A stretch of DNA of 64,000 nucleotides from Rhizobium sp. R634 (GCF_002211305.1 NZ_LOKW01000002.1:230974-294973); one strand, 5' to 3'; shown: positions 1 through 10,186, numbered from the stretch's first letter. A program made the numbers and translations. Notes: a model not told the origin generated them from the sequence alone.

Positions 1-2
1 CC

Positions 3-674
3 GCCTTCTGGTACGGCAAGGCGGCCGAAGGCGGCGATGCGGCGGCCATGTTCAAATACGCGCTGATGCTGATGGAAGGCCAGGGCGTACACCGCGACAA
101 GGCCAAAGCCGACGAGTACATGCACAAGGCCGCCGAGGCCGGTAATCCGTCGGCGGAATTCAACTGGGCGCAGATTGTCGTTGCCGATAATCCCGGCGAG
201 AAAGGGCTGAGGCTCGCGCTGCCCTTCTACGAGAAGTCGGCCGAGCAGGGCATTGCCGATTCGCAATATGCGGTGGCGCAGATCTATGCGACGCTGAAGG
301 ACCTGCCGGAGGAAAAGAAGCGCCTCGCCCGCGAGTGGATGGTGCGCGCAGCGCGCGCCGGCTTCGACACGGCCCAGCTCGATCTCGGCATCTGGCTCGT
401 CAACGGCGTCGGCGGTCCGAAGGACTACGTCAAAGGCTTCGAATGGCTGAAGCTTGCGGCCAACGGCGGCAACGTCGTCGCGCAGAACAAGCTCGCCCAT
501 CTCTATATCAACGCCATCGGCACGCCGCCCAATCCGATCGAGGCGGCGAAATGGTACGTGCTGTCGCGCCGCGCCGGGCTCGCCGATCCTTCGCTCGAGG
601 ATTTCTATCTCGGCATCGAAGACACTCAGCAGAGGGCGGCGATCGATGCGGCCAACAAGTTCCGGCGGCGATAG
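3..674 (+). CDS. Sel1-repeat (tetratricopeptide-like) protein, 5' partial
   Basis: The reading frame is already open at base 3, so the gene starts before the window and only its C-terminal 223 codons are visible. The residues form back-to-back Sel1-type alpha-alpha repeats of about 36 residues, recognisable from repeated A-x-x-x-Y/W-x-x-A-A-x-x-G blocks such as ALPFYEKSAEQGIADSQY, GFEWLKLAANGGNVVAQ and AAKWYVLSRRAGLADPS. Such solenoids act as protein-protein scaffolds, often periplasmic or in envelope regulation. No catalytic motif is visible and the N-terminus, including any signal peptide, is missing. The internal ATG at 48 is not a likely start because the repeat pattern continues upstream of it. 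Confidence 0.85.
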   Translation, partial: AFWYGKAAEGGDAAAMFKYALMLMEGQGVHRDKAKADEYMHKAAEAGNPSAEFNWAQIVVADNPGEKGLRLALPFYEKSAEQGIADSQYAVAQIYATLKDLPEEKKRLAREWMVRAARAGFDTAQLDLGIWLVNGVGGPKDYVKGFEWLKLAANGGNVVAQNKLAHLYINAIGTPPNPIEAAKWYVLSRRAGLADPSLEDFYLGIEDTQQRAAIDAANKFRRR

Positions 675-737
675 CGGCTGAATTATGCGTTAGGCCGGGA
701 GATCGGGCTTAACGGCGTCCCGCTCCCGGAGATAGCA

Positions 738-2480
738 TCAGAAAAGCGCGTCGGCGAAAAGATCCTCGTCGTCTTCGGCTTTCGGCGCCTCGGCCGGAGC
801 GGCGGCAGCTTCCTCGCTCGCCGGGATGATGCCGCGATGGACATTGCGCTCCTGGACCATGGTGTAGAGCTTGAAGATCTTGCGGTCGAGCGGCGCGATC
901 GTCTCGGTGAGGTCGGAGATGTCGGCGACGTCAGTACCGGCGGTGTTTTCGAGCAGATCGGCGCAGCGGGCGAGCACGTCGCCGAGATCATGCTGGAAAT
1001 CGAGCTTGCCGATCAGCAGGCTGATCTTGGTGGCGACCTCGCGGCCATTCTCGGCAAGCACCTTCAACTCGCTTTCCATCGAGTTGGCGGCCGAGCGGAT
1101 GTTGCCGACGGCCGATGTCAGGCTTTCTCCCAGGCCGCCGGCCTCGCCATCGGCCGCAGGTGCGACGCGGCCGGCCGCGGCTTCGAGCGCCGGCAGGCCG
1201 TTGACGATGGCATCGGCGGAATCGTCGAGCTTGCCGGCGAAGATGCGCAGCTCGGCGGTGACGACGTTGATCGACCTGCCTTCCTCGCCGAGGCGGCTGC
1301 AGCGCAGGTTGGTGTTCAGGGCCATATAATGGATATCGGTCTTGACGGCGCGGATATTGCCGATCGCCTCGAACAGCTTGGCGGCCGTGCCGATCGTCGA
1401 CTGGCTGACCTGGTCGGCCTGCCGGCTTGCCGCATCGACCTGTTGGACGATCTCATGGGCGGCCGAGACGCTGGATTCCAGCGCGCGCATGAAGTTGCCG
1501 TCAGCCTCGCCGCTTTCGCCGCTCATCTGATCACGCAGCTTGAGAATTTCCTTCATGTCGTGGTCGAAACTCGCGATTGTCTTCACGACGTTTTCCGAAT
1601 CCCGCTGGAAATCGGCGCACATCTCGCTCATCTGCGCCGCAGTCAGATGATGAATGACGTTCTGGAGGCGCCGGCGCGCGCCGGCGTCGAGCTTGGAACC
1701 ATCCTCGCCGGCAAAGAAATCCTCGAGCAGGGAGAAGGTCGCCTGCACGTGCTCGATGCGCTGCCGGGTGATGTCGCCGATCTGCAGGGCAGACAATGTC
1801 GAGGCGACCTTGGTCTGGACGCCGCGGGCGATCGCGCCGACTTCACGGGCAATGACGCCCAGATCCTTGCGGTGCCCGGCAATCTTGGCTGCGTCATCGC
1901 GCAGCGCTGCCGCGACGGCCGGAACGGTATCGGCGTAGCCTCGGGAAACGCTGGCTCCGAGCGAAGCGGCGAGCTTGACCTCCTTCTCGAGGCTGTCGAG
2001 ATGGGCGGCGAAACGGTTGACCTCGTCGGTGCCTGAATAGATGCGCTCCAGGATTTCCTGGGCGAAGCCGGCGAATTCGGCAAGCCCGGCGCCGGTGATC
2101 TTCACGGTCACGGCGAAGGTCCTGAGATAACGCATCGTTTCCTGCATGTCGGCGACATGCTTGCGCAGCTCCCTGCCGGTCTGCGCCAGCGAGACGAGCG
2201 CCTGCTGACGGCTTTCCTCGGTGGCCGGCAGTGCCATTAGGCTTTCCACCGTTGCCCTGAGATCGGTGCTGGTGTCACTCGACTCCTTGTTGTCGAGGGT
2301 CTTGGCGACGCTTTCGAGCGAGTTCAACAGACGGTTGAGGACATCCATCACCGACAGCAGCACCGTCCCGCCTTCGAGGAAGCGTTCCTCGACTTGGCTG
2401 CGGGCGGCCTCCAGAGTCTGGCTGATGTCCCGCCCCGATGTGTAGGCCGCAGGGTGCAGTGATACCTGAGCGTGTACCAA
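738..2480 (-). CDS. Soluble methyl-accepting-chemotaxis-like protein with degenerate signalling tip
   Basis: The protein has 580 residues, is predicted almost entirely helical/coiled-coil, and has no membrane segment, HAMP or recognisable sensor domain. Around residues 355-400 it carries a sequence (IHYMALNTNLRCSRLGEE, then GRSINVVTAELR) that lines up with the receptor hairpin tip ([30 protein letters not shown]), but the conserved EAARAGE core is replaced. A second motif, LQIGDITRQRIEH, resembles segments of other receptor-related helical proteins. The C-terminus is acidic. The start is TTG at 2480, preceded by AAGG seven bases upstream; the next in-frame ATG would remove 45 well-formed residues. 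The gene is divergent from the che operon, so a role as a CheA/CheW-binding modulator is inferred, not shown. Confidence 0.75.
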   Translation of the reverse strand: MVHAQVSLHPAAYTSGRDISQTLEAARSQVEERFLEGGTVLLSVMDVLNRLLNSLESVAKTLDNKESSDTSTDLRATVESLMALPATEESRQQALVSLAQTGRELRKHVADMQETMRYLRTFAVTVKITGAGLAEFAGFAQEILERIYSGTDEVNRFAAHLDSLEKEVKLAASLGASVSRGYADTVPAVAAALRDDAAKIAGHRKDLGVIAREVGAIARGVQTKVASTLSALQIGDITRQRIEHVQATFSLLEDFFAGEDGSKLDAGARRRLQNVIHHLTAAQMSEMCADFQRDSENVVKTIASFDHDMKEILKLRDQMSGESGEADGNFMRALESSVSAAHEIVQQVDAASRQADQVSQSTIGTAAKLFEAIGNIRAVKTDIHYMALNTNLRCSRLGEEGRSINVVTAELRIFAGKLDDSADAIVNGLPALEAAAGRVAPAADGEAGGLGESLTSAVGNIRSAANSMESELKVLAENGREVATKISLLIGKLDFQHDLGDVLARCADLLENTAGTDVADISDLTETIAPLDRKIFKLYTMVQERNVHRGIIPASEEAAAAPAEAPKAEDDEDLFADALF

Positions 2481-2821
2481 CTTTTTACCTTTTCTTAAAA
2501 CACAGGCAATTTGACTCTATTTTTACGGGCAGGATGGAAACGACCGGTAAACACGCCAGACTCGTCTGCGTTGTGATTAACGAAAGATGTGGAACCGCTG
2601 CCGTGCACATCCGCATAGCCGGCGATCATTCGTCAACATGCTGATTTCTATTCGTTTATTCGAAAATTCTGAGACAAAAATACAACTTATCCCCGATGAG
2701 AATTGGGAGTCGCGGGATCCGCTATACAGCCGTTTCATACAACCGCTGTTTACCCGCCATTAACGCTGCCGTGAGAGTCCTTTTAGGGTCGTCAAGTATT
2801 TCCCCGGCCCAGGAGGCTGCA
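2481..2821. promoter_or_regulatory. Divergent intergenic region upstream of the che operon
   Basis: These 341 bases separate the start codons of the soluble receptor-like gene (leftward) and the STAS gene (rightward), so they must hold both promoters. The sequence is clearly more A+T-rich than its surroundings. I see no convincing -35/-10 pair, sigma-54 site or CtrA-type box. An open frame with an ATG at 2696 continues into the STAS gene but lacks a ribosome site and is treated as non-coding. Confidence 0.5.
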
Positions 2822-3151
2822 TTGGATACTCCAAAGCAATATTACGAATCTATAAATCTCCCGGACGGGCTGAGTATTCGCTATGCGTCCGAATTATATT
2901 CCAAGCTTTCTGACGAGTTTCATAGTAATGATGCGATCGTCATCAGCATTCCCGAAGGTGCGGAAGCGGATCTGAGTTTCGTTCAACTCATCGAATCCTC
3001 GCGCCGTCAAGCAAAGGTCAAGGGAAAGACGTTCAAACTATCTTCGCCGGCCAGCGGCTCAGTCCTGAAGGTACTTGAGCGCGCGGGTTTTATAGAATCC
3101 TTCGATCAAGAAGACGCAAATTTCTGGTTGCATAAAGAGGTGACGTTATGA
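2822..3151 (+). CDS. STAS-domain protein at head of che operon
   Basis: This 109-residue protein has the look of a small STAS/anti-anti-sigma-like domain: a beta strand near AIVISIPEGAEADLSFVQLIESSRRQAKVKGKTFKL and a C-terminal VLKVLERAGFIESF helix. Single-domain STAS proteins occur at the head of several alphaproteobacterial che operons, where their role is not settled. The start is assigned to TTG at 2822 because AGGAGG lies at 2811-2816, five bases before it; the upstream in-frame ATG at 2696 has no ribosome site and adds 42 residues that do not look like protein. The stop overlaps cheY by ATGA, indicating translational coupling. Confidence 0.8.
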   Translation: MDTPKQYYESINLPDGLSIRYASELYSKLSDEFHSNDAIVISIPEGAEADLSFVQLIESSRRQAKVKGKTFKLSSPASGSVLKVLERAGFIESFDQEDANFWLHKEVTL

Positions 3152-3516
3152 GTGCAAATATCCTGACTGTAGACGATTCCGCCAGCATTCGCCTGACCAC
3201 CAAGGTCACGCTGACCAATGCCGGCTACAGCGTCACCGAGGCGGTGAACGGGGCAGAGGGCCTCGCGGCGGCCAAGGGCAGCAGCTTCGATCTGATCGTA
3301 ACCGATCTCAACATGCCTGTGATGGATGGGCTGACGATGATCGAGGAACTGCGCAAGCTGCCGGCGCAGGCAGGCGTGCCGATCATCTTCCTGACGACGG
3401 AATCGGACGCCGACCTCAAGGCCCGCGCCAAGGCCGCGGGCGCTACGGGCTGGCTGACCAAGCCGTTCGATCCTGAAAATCTGGTGAAGATCGTCAAAAA
3501 GGTCTTAGGAAGATGA
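3148..3516 (+). CDS. cheY: Chemotaxis response regulator CheY
   Basis: A 122-residue stand-alone receiver domain. The acidic pocket D9-D10, the phospho-acceptor D53 (TDLNMPVMDG), the switch threonine in FLTTES and the conserved lysine in WLTKPFD are all present. CheA would phosphorylate it and the phosphorylated form would act on the flagellar motor or serve as a phosphate sink; sequence alone cannot tell which. The start overlaps the STAS stop and its own stop overlaps the cheA start (ATGA at both ends), so it is the second gene of a coupled operon. Confidence 0.95.
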   Translation: MSANILTVDDSASIRLTTKVTLTNAGYSVTEAVNGAEGLAAAKGSSFDLIVTDLNMPVMDGLTMIEELRKLPAQAGVPIIFLTTESDADLKARAKAAGATGWLTKPFDPENLVKIVKKVLGR

Positions 3517-5555
3517 GTACGCTCGATCCCGTCGCCGTATTCCGCATGGAAGCTGCCGAATGCCTCGAAGCGATCGAGGCCGGTCTTCTCGACCTGACGC
3601 ACCAGCTCGACAACAAGGATCTGGTCGACGCCGTGTTCCGTGGGCTCCACACGCTCAAGGGCTCGGGCGCGATGTTCGGTTTCGAGGCGCTCGCCGCCTT
3701 CACCCATCATTGCGAAACGGCCTTCGACCGCGTCCGCAAGGGCGAGGTGGCGGCGACCAGCGAACTCGTCGCTGCCGTTCTCGCTGCCCAGGATCATATG
3801 CGTGCGCTCGTCGATCAGCCGGATGCCGATCATGGCGATACCGGGCAGAAGCTTCTGGCCCAGCTGCAGGCCGCCGTCGGCGGCAAGGCGGCGGCGCCGG
3901 CCGCAACGGCAGCCGCCATTCCCCAGGTGGCACCAGTAAAAAAGAAGAACAGCTGGCGCATCCGCTTCAGCCTGCCGGCCAATTCGATGGCCAACGGTAC
4001 CAATCCGCTTGGCCTGCTGGACGAGCTGCGCGATCTCGGCGAATGCACCGTGTGCGCCAACACCTCGGCCATTCCGCCTCTCGATGAGCTCACACCGACG
4101 CAACTCTATGTTTCCTGGGATGTGACGCTGACCAGCGAGCAGGACCGTTCGGCGATCGACGACGTCTTCATCTTCGTGCTCGACGATATGGAACTCAGCG
4201 TCGAGGAGATCGACGGCGCAACGCCGGCAGTGGCTGCCCCTGTCGAAGCAAAGCCGGCACCTGCTCCTGTCGCCTCGGTAGCGCCGGCACCGGTTGCGCC
4301 GGCGGCCGTGCCGGAATTCCGGCCCGTCGAAGCGGTTCCTGTGAAGCGTGACGCGCCCGCCGCCGCTAGCCAGGCGAAGGCTGCCGAGAACGTGCGCGTC
4401 CCGGCCGAACGGCTCGACGAGCTGATGGACCGTGTCGGTGAGCTCGTCATCGCGCAATCGCGCCTCAGCCAGCTCGCCAGCGCCAGCACCGATATCGCGC
4501 TGCGTTCCGTCTCGGAAGAAATCGAACGCCTTTCCGGCGAGTTGCGCGACACGATGATGGTGCTGCGCATGGTGCCGGTCGCGACCCTCTTCTCCCGCTT
4601 CCGCCGCCTTGTCCACGATCTCGCCCGCGAGACCGGCAAGGTGATCGAGCTGGTGACGGAGGGCGAAACCACCGAAGTCGACAAGACGGTCATCGAGCGC
4701 CTGGCCGATCCGCTGGTGCATCTGGTGCGCAACTCGATCGACCATGGTCTGGAAACGCCTGCCGATCGCCTGGCCGCCGGCAAGACCGAGGCCGGCACGG
4801 TGACGCTTTCGGCCCGCCAGGCCGGCGGCGAAGTGATCATCTCGATCAAGGACGACGGCCGCGGCATCAACCGCGAACGGGTTCGCGCCAAGGCGGAATC
4901 TTCCGGCCTGATCCATCCCGGCCAGCCGCTTTCGGACTCCGAGCTCCTGCAGCTGATCTTCGCGCCCGGCTTCTCGACGGCCGCGGCGATCACCAATCTG
5001 TCCGGCCGCGGCGTCGGCATGGACGTGGTCAAGAAGACGGTCGAGGCGTTGCGCGGCGCGATCGATATCGTCAGCGTGTCGGGGCAGGGTTCGGAAGTAT
5101 CGCTGCGCATCCCGCTGACGCTTGCGATCATCGACGGCCTGCTGGTGCGTGTCGGCTCCGGCCGCTACGTCATCCCACTTTCGGCGGTCGAGGAATGCCT
5201 CGAACTGTCGCTCGAGGAAGATCTCCGCTCGCGCGGCCGCAGCTTTATCTCGCTGCGCGACAGTCTGGTGCCGTTCCTGCGCCTGCGCGATCTCTTCCGT
5301 ACCGGCACCAAACCCGACGTGCATCAGAAGGTGGTGGTGATTTCGACCGGCACCGAGCGCGTCGGCCTCGTCGTCGACCAGATCATCGGCGACCACCAGA
5401 CGGTGATCAAGTCGATGTCGAAACTGCACAACAATGTCGCGACCTTCTCGGGCGCGACCATTCTCGGCGACGGCAGCGTCGCTCTCATTCTCGACGTCGG
5501 GCACCTGGTTGCCGCGGGTCAGCAACAGGAGGCGCAATTGCGGGTAGCAGGATGA
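3513..5555 (+). CDS. cheA: Chemotaxis histidine kinase CheA
   Basis: A 680-residue cytoplasmic kinase with the canonical order: an N-terminal Hpt domain with phosphorylated H46 (LHTLKGSG), a P2-like regulator-docking domain at about 147-235, an Ala/Pro-rich linker, a dimerisation domain from about 293, an HATPase domain (N box LVRNSIDHGLE near 404, DDGRGIN near 447, GRGVGMD near 498) and a C-terminal CheW-like P5 domain from about 533. It phosphorylates CheY and CheB in response to receptor state. The ATG overlaps the cheY stop, and its stop overlaps cheW (ATGA). All key residues look intact. Confidence 0.97.
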   Translation: MSTLDPVAVFRMEAAECLEAIEAGLLDLTHQLDNKDLVDAVFRGLHTLKGSGAMFGFEALAAFTHHCETAFDRVRKGEVAATSELVAAVLAAQDHMRALVDQPDADHGDTGQKLLAQLQAAVGGKAAAPAATAAAIPQVAPVKKKNSWRIRFSLPANSMANGTNPLGLLDELRDLGECTVCANTSAIPPLDELTPTQLYVSWDVTLTSEQDRSAIDDVFIFVLDDMELSVEEIDGATPAVAAPVEAKPAPAPVASVAPAPVAPAAVPEFRPVEAVPVKRDAPAAASQAKAAENVRVPAERLDELMDRVGELVIAQSRLSQLASASTDIALRSVSEEIERLSGELRDTMMVLRMVPVATLFSRFRRLVHDLARETGKVIELVTEGETTEVDKTVIERLADPLVHLVRNSIDHGLETPADRLAAGKTEAGTVTLSARQAGGEVIISIKDDGRGINRERVRAKAESSGLIHPGQPLSDSELLQLIFAPGFSTAAAITNLSGRGVGMDVVKKTVEALRGAIDIVSVSGQGSEVSLRIPLTLAIIDGLLVRVGSGRYVIPLSAVEECLELSLEEDLRSRGRSFISLRDSLVPFLRLRDLFRTGTKPDVHQKVVVISTGTERVGLVVDQIIGDHQTVIKSMSKLHNNVATFSGATILGDGSVALILDVGHLVAAGQQQEAQLRVAG

Positions 5556-6061
5556 GTGCAGCAGCAACAGCCGAGCGTTTCGACAATCACTGGAGCTATG
5601 CCGAGGAAGTCGAGGTGCTGACCTTCGATCTCAATGGCGAGACCTTCGCGCTGGAAGCGGTCATCGTCCAGGAAATCCTGGACCTGCTTCCTGAGACCGC
5701 AGTGCCGGGCAGCCAGCCCTTCGTCGCGAGCGTCATCAACTTTCGCGGCAAGGTCATTCCGCTTGCCGACCTGCGCCTCGCCTTCGGGATGGAAGCGGCC
5801 GAAGCCACGATCGACAGCCGCTTCATCGTCATCGAGATCGATCTGCATGGCGAGCCGACGCTGGTCGGCCTCAGAACCGACAAGGTCAACGAGGTGACGA
5901 CACTTGCGAAGACCGCGAGCGAGGCGCCGCCGAGCGTCGGCATGCGCTGGCGCGCCGACTACATCAACTGCCTGGTGAAGCGGGGTGGCGAGTTCATCAT
6001 CCTTCCAAATCTGCAGGCGATTTTTTCATCGAGGCACGATGCGGCGGGGGCCGCAAACTGA
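5552..6061 (+). CDS. cheW: Chemotaxis coupling protein CheW (first copy)
   Basis: A 169-residue CheW domain that links receptors to the P5 domain of CheA. Family features are visible: an N-terminal strand EVLTFDLNGETFALEAVIVQEIL, the FVASVINFRGKVIPLADLRLAFG segment and the GMRWRADYINCLVKRGGEFIILPNL C-terminal part. The ATG at 5552 is chosen because it forms an ATGA overlap with the cheA stop. It is one of two CheW paralogues in the operon; the other follows the three receptors. The two are clearly divergent, so they may pair with different receptor sets. Confidence 0.93.
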   Translation: MSAAATAERFDNHWSYAEEVEVLTFDLNGETFALEAVIVQEILDLLPETAVPGSQPFVASVINFRGKVIPLADLRLAFGMEAAEATIDSRFIVIEIDLHGEPTLVGLRTDKVNEVTTLAKTASEAPPSVGMRWRADYINCLVKRGGEFIILPNLQAIFSSRHDAAGAAN

Positions 6062-6092
6062 CGCCGGATGAATCCAAACGGGGGTTAAAACG

Positions 6093-7799
6093 ATGAAACT
6101 GACAATCAAGACGAAGCTGGTGACTGCGTTCACCTTCATTATTCTCATGTTATTGGGCACTGCCGCTTATGGCATTTTCAGCCTCGGATCCTTGAACGAT
6201 ACGATCGGCAATCTTCTTGCCGGCCCGGCAGCCCGCCTCGACCTTGCGCAGCAGATCAACATCGCGCAGCTCGAGGCCATCCGCCAGCAGAAGAACCTGC
6301 TGACCGCCCGCACACCCGAAGAAAGTGCCGGTGCGATCGACAAGGGCGACCAGGCCCGCAAGGATTTCAGCGACGCCTTCAACCATGTGCTGGGGCTCGC
6401 CACCGAAGAAGGCAAGGCCCGCTGGGCGCGGATCGCCGAGCTTTCCAAGGCCTTCAACGCAGCCGACGACCAGATCCGCGACTATTTGAAGGCCGGCAAT
6501 GCGGACGGCGCAAACACCGTCTCCATCACGGCGGCGCGTGCTGCCGCCAACGATATCGACTCGACGCTCGCCGAAATTCTGGCGCTGGAAAAACAGCGCA
6601 TGAAGGCCGCCGACGCCGACGCCGACGCGCAGTATGCGACGACACGCACGACGATGATCGCCGTCGCCGCCGTCGCACTGGTGATTGCCGCCATTACCGC
6701 CTTCTGGATCGCCAGCACGATCAGCAAGGGCCTGAGCCGCGCCAACACCGTGGTTCGCGAAGTATCCGAAGGCGACCTGACGAAGATGGCCGAGATCACC
6801 AGCCATGACGAGATCGGCGAGCTTCTCAGCAACGTCAACATCATGATCGAACGTCTGCGGGGCGTCGTCGCCGACGCGCTGTCGGCTGCCGAAAACGTCT
6901 CCTCCGGGAGCCAGCAGCTTTCGGCAAGCTCCGAGCAGGTGTCGCAGGGCGCCACGGAACAGGCTGCTTCCGCTGAAGAAGCCTCGGCCTCGATGGAGCA
7001 GATGGCCGCCAACATCAAGCAGAACGCCGACAATGCGGCACAGACGGAAAAGATCGCCCGCCAATCGGCCAAGGATGCGGAAGCCAGCGGCGAAGCGGTG
7101 ACACGCGCTGTCGACGCCATGCGCACGATCGCCCAGAAGATCAGCATCGTGCAGGAAATCGCCCGCCAGACCGATCTGCTGGCGCTGAACGCCGCCGTCG
7201 AAGCGGCCCGCGCCGGCGAGCACGGCAAGGGCTTTGCGGTGGTCGCGTCGGAAGTGCGCAAGCTCGCCGAACGCAGCCAGTCGGCCGCAGCCGAAATCAG
7301 CTCGATGTCCGGCGATACCGTCAAGGCCGCGGCCGATGCCGGGGAGATGCTCGGTCGCCTGGTGCCCGACATCCGCAAGACGGCGGAACTCGTCTCCGAG
7401 ATCAGCGCCGCCTGCCGCGAGCAGGATATCGGCGCTTCGCAGATCAACGAAGCGATCCAGCAGCTCGACAAGGTGACGCAGCAGAATGCCGGCGCCTCCG
7501 AGCAGATGTCGGCGACCTCGGAAGAACTCGCTTCCCAGGCCGAAGAGCTGCAGACGTCGATCGCCTTTTTCAAGGTCGACACGACAGGCAGCGCGCGACC
7601 TGGCGCCCAGAAGACGCCGAAAGGCCCGGCCAAGGTGCTCAAGGGGCCGGCGGCTTCCCGCAAGCCTGCTCCGCAGGCGCAAAGCCAGGGCCGGGGCCAG
7701 ACGGTTTCGGCTCAGCAGCAGCGCCTCAAGGGTTTTGCTCTCGATATGTCGATGGGTGGTCCTGACGACAGCGATGACGATTTCAGGGAGAGTGCTTGA
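6093..7799 (+). CDS. Methyl-accepting chemotaxis protein, single HAMP (receptor 1)
   Basis: 568 residues: TM1 at about 9-31, a short four-helix-bundle-like periplasmic domain, TM2 at about 186-208, one HAMP module (about 210-262), and the long cytoplasmic hairpin whose tip ([20 protein letters not shown] and following [18 protein letters not shown]) lies near 355-398. GGGGG precedes the ATG. The last 25 residues ([14 protein letters not shown]...FRESA) recur in the next two receptors after a variable basic/Ala/Pro-rich linker. The ligand cannot be predicted. It sits 31 bases after cheW, and the stop codon lies in the loop of a small GAGTGC/GCACTC hairpin. Confidence 0.95.
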   Translation: MKLTIKTKLVTAFTFIILMLLGTAAYGIFSLGSLNDTIGNLLAGPAARLDLAQQINIAQLEAIRQQKNLLTARTPEESAGAIDKGDQARKDFSDAFNHVLGLATEEGKARWARIAELSKAFNAADDQIRDYLKAGNADGANTVSITAARAAANDIDSTLAEILALEKQRMKAADADADAQYATTRTTMIAVAAVALVIAAITAFWIASTISKGLSRANTVVREVSEGDLTKMAEITSHDEIGELLSNVNIMIERLRGVVADALSAAENVSSGSQQLSASSEQVSQGATEQAASAEEASASMEQMAANIKQNADNAAQTEKIARQSAKDAEASGEAVTRAVDAMRTIAQKISIVQEIARQTDLLALNAAVEAARAGEHGKGFAVVASEVRKLAERSQSAAAEISSMSGDTVKAAADAGEMLGRLVPDIRKTAELVSEISAACREQDIGASQINEAIQQLDKVTQQNAGASEQMSATSEELASQAEELQTSIAFFKVDTTGSARPGAQKTPKGPAKVLKGPAASRKPAPQAQSQGRGQTVSAQQQRLKGFALDMSMGGPDDSDDDFRESA

Positions 7800-8047
7800 G
7801 CACTCCCCTGAGGGAAAGCGCGTAAACGCTTCCCCCTCATGCGATCCCTCGGGCTGCTCCGGTGGCCCGAGGCGGAAATATCCCCAACGCGTGTAGGCGT
7901 TGGCGCAGCGACCGATGGATGTTCGGCTGCCGGGAAGTGAATGCAGTCGCTTTCCCCCTCTCAGACACATCACTCTGAAAGTTCGACGTTCCTTGGACCG
8001 GAACGTCTCTCTATCCAATCGTTTTGGCGCATAGAACGGGGTATCAC

Positions 8048-9970
8048 ATGCGTTTCACCATTAAGCTCAAACTAGGCCTTGCCTTCGCAGTCATGACACT
8101 GCTTCTGATCGGCATCGCAGTTTATGGAAGCCTGAGCCTCGGCACCTTGAACGAGGCGAGCGGCAATATGATCGATGGACCGGTGCGCCGCCTGGAGCTG
8201 GCGCTCAATGCCAACATTGCCGAAGTCAACGCGATCCGCGCGCAGAAGAACGCACTGCTCTCCACCGATCATGAGACCGCCGCCGGCTTCTACAAGGAAG
8301 CCGACCAGAATTTGCAGGCCCTCTTCGACACCATTGACGCCGGCCTTGCCATCGCCACGGCAGAAGGCAAGGTCCATTGGGAGAAGCTGCTGGCGATCGG
8401 CGGGAAATTCCGCGAAAAATCCGCCGAGCTGCAGCAGCTCGACGCAAGGGGCGACAAAGCAGGCGCGCTGGCGCTTTCGCTCGGCGATCTCAGGGTGATG
8501 ACCGACGATATGGCTGGCGCGATCACTTCCCTGATCGAGATCCAGCGCAAGAGCATGCAGGCGACCGACCATGCCAACACCGAGCTTTACGACTCGACCA
8601 AGCTCATCCTCACCACGGCATCGGGTATCGCCGTGCTCGTGGCACTCGGCGCCGCCTTGTGGATCACGCTCGGCATCAACAACGGCCTGAGGAAGATCAC
8701 GAGCGTCGCAAACGCCGTGGCGATCGGCGATCTCAATCAGAAGGTCGACGTCAGGACCAATGACGAGATCAAGGATCTCATCGATACCGTCAACACCATG
8801 ACCGCCAACCTCCGCGCGACGGCGGCCCTTGCCGACCAGATCGCCATGGGCGACCTGACGACCGACGCCAAGCCGCTCTCGGACAAGGATACGCTCGGCA
8901 TCGCGATGCAGAGCATGATCGCCAACCTCAGGACCACCGCTGGAATCGCGGATCAGATCGCCAATGGCGATCTCACGGTGTCCCCGAAGCCGCTCTCCGA
9001 CAAGGATGCCTTGGGCCTTGCGCTGGAGCAGATGGTCGAGCGGCTGCGCGGCGTCGTCGCCGACGCGATCTCGGCCGCCGAAAATGTTTCGGCCGGCAGC
9101 CAGGAGCTTTCTGCAAGTTCCGAGCAGGTGTCCCAGGGTGCCACCGAGCAGGCTGCTTCCGCCGAAGAAGCTTCCGCCTCGATGGAAGAGATGGCCTCGA
9201 ACATCAAGCAGAACGCCGACAACGCGGCCCAGACGGAAAAAATCGCCCGCCAGTCGGCCAAGGATGCGGAAGCCAGCGGCGAGGCCGTCTCCCGCGCGGT
9301 CGATGCCATGCGCACGATCGCCCAGAAGATCGGCATCGTGCAGGAAATCGCCCGCCAGACCGATCTGCTCGCCCTCAACGCGGCCGTCGAAGCGGCCCGC
9401 GCCGGTGAGCACGGCAAGGGCTTTGCGGTCGTCGCTTCGGAAGTGCGCAAGCTCGCCGAACGCAGCCAGTCGGCGGCGGCCGAAATCAGCTCGATGTCGA
9501 GCGATACCGTGACGGCCGCCCAGGAAGCCGGCGAAATGCTCGGGCGCCTGGTGCCCGACATCCGCAAGACGGCCGAGCTGGTTTCGGAGATCAGTGCGGC
9601 CTGCCGCGAGCAGGATATTGGCGCGGCGCAGATCAACGAGGCGATCCAGCAGCTCGACAAGGTAACGCAGCAGAATGCCGGCGCTTCCGAGCAGATGTCG
9701 GCGACCTCGGAAGAGCTCGCCTCGCAGGCGGAAGAACTGCAGACGTCGATCGCCTTCTTCAAGGTCGACATGGCAGGGGCACGCCGCGAGCGTGCGCCGG
9801 CTGCAAAGGTCGCTGCCCGTGGCCGGGCGCAGGCAGCACCGCGCAAGCCGGCCGGCAAGGCGCCGATCAATACGGTTGCCGGTCAGCAGGCCCGTGTGAA
9901 GGGCTTTGCTCTCGACATGTCGATGGGCGGCCCCGACTCGGTCGACGAGGAGTTCAGGGAGAGCGCTTAG
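8048..9970 (+). CDS. Methyl-accepting chemotaxis protein, three tandem HAMP modules (receptor 2)
   Basis: 640 residues. The architecture matches receptor 1, with TM1 about 7-29, a 4HB-type periplasmic domain and TM2 near 184-206. After TM2, however, three HAMP-like modules follow: [17 protein letters not shown], then the paired repeats [20 protein letters not shown] and [20 protein letters not shown]. The signalling hairpin is nearly identical to receptors 1 and 3, with the tip at about 429-476. The ATG at 8048 ([10 protein letters not shown]) matches the N-termini of the sister receptors; an in-frame upstream extension to 8024 has no support. The C-terminal [11 protein letters not shown]...FRESA tail is present. 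Confidence 0.95.
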   Translation: MRFTIKLKLGLAFAVMTLLLIGIAVYGSLSLGTLNEASGNMIDGPVRRLELALNANIAEVNAIRAQKNALLSTDHETAAGFYKEADQNLQALFDTIDAGLAIATAEGKVHWEKLLAIGGKFREKSAELQQLDARGDKAGALALSLGDLRVMTDDMAGAITSLIEIQRKSMQATDHANTELYDSTKLILTTASGIAVLVALGAALWITLGINNGLRKITSVANAVAIGDLNQKVDVRTNDEIKDLIDTVNTMTANLRATAALADQIAMGDLTTDAKPLSDKDTLGIAMQSMIANLRTTAGIADQIANGDLTVSPKPLSDKDALGLALEQMVERLRGVVADAISAAENVSAGSQELSASSEQVSQGATEQAASAEEASASMEEMASNIKQNADNAAQTEKIARQSAKDAEASGEAVSRAVDAMRTIAQKIGIVQEIARQTDLLALNAAVEAARAGEHGKGFAVVASEVRKLAERSQSAAAEISSMSSDTVTAAQEAGEMLGRLVPDIRKTAELVSEISAACREQDIGAAQINEAIQQLDKVTQQNAGASEQMSATSEELASQAEELQTSIAFFKVDMAGARRERAPAAKVAARGRAQAAPRKPAGKAPINTVAGQQARVKGFALDMSMGGPDSVDEEFRESA

Positions 9971-10186
9971 GGCGCTCCCGGGGGAAAGCGCATCAGCGCA
10001 ATCTCCCTTCGCAATTGTCATGGGCCAGCCAGCATGGCCCGTGACGCAGGCTTTCGGCGCTTGGGGAAGCGACACGGAAGTTTATTCATGTCGTCCGTCG
10101 GTTGCGCCGGATGGAATTTCTTTGCTGCATGATGCCGCACCACTTGGACCATATTTATTGCTTCGCTCTCTGAGAGGAATATTGAG

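Noticed and set aside
2696..2821. N-terminal extension of the STAS protein from ATG 2696
   Set aside because: No ribosome site and non-protein-like sequence, while TTG 2822 has AGGAGG at ideal spacing.
3225..5567. Long open frame antisense to cheA
   Set aside because: The opposite strand encodes a complete CheA with all motifs; the antisense translation is Arg/Asp/His-rich, as expected for a GC-rich shadow frame.
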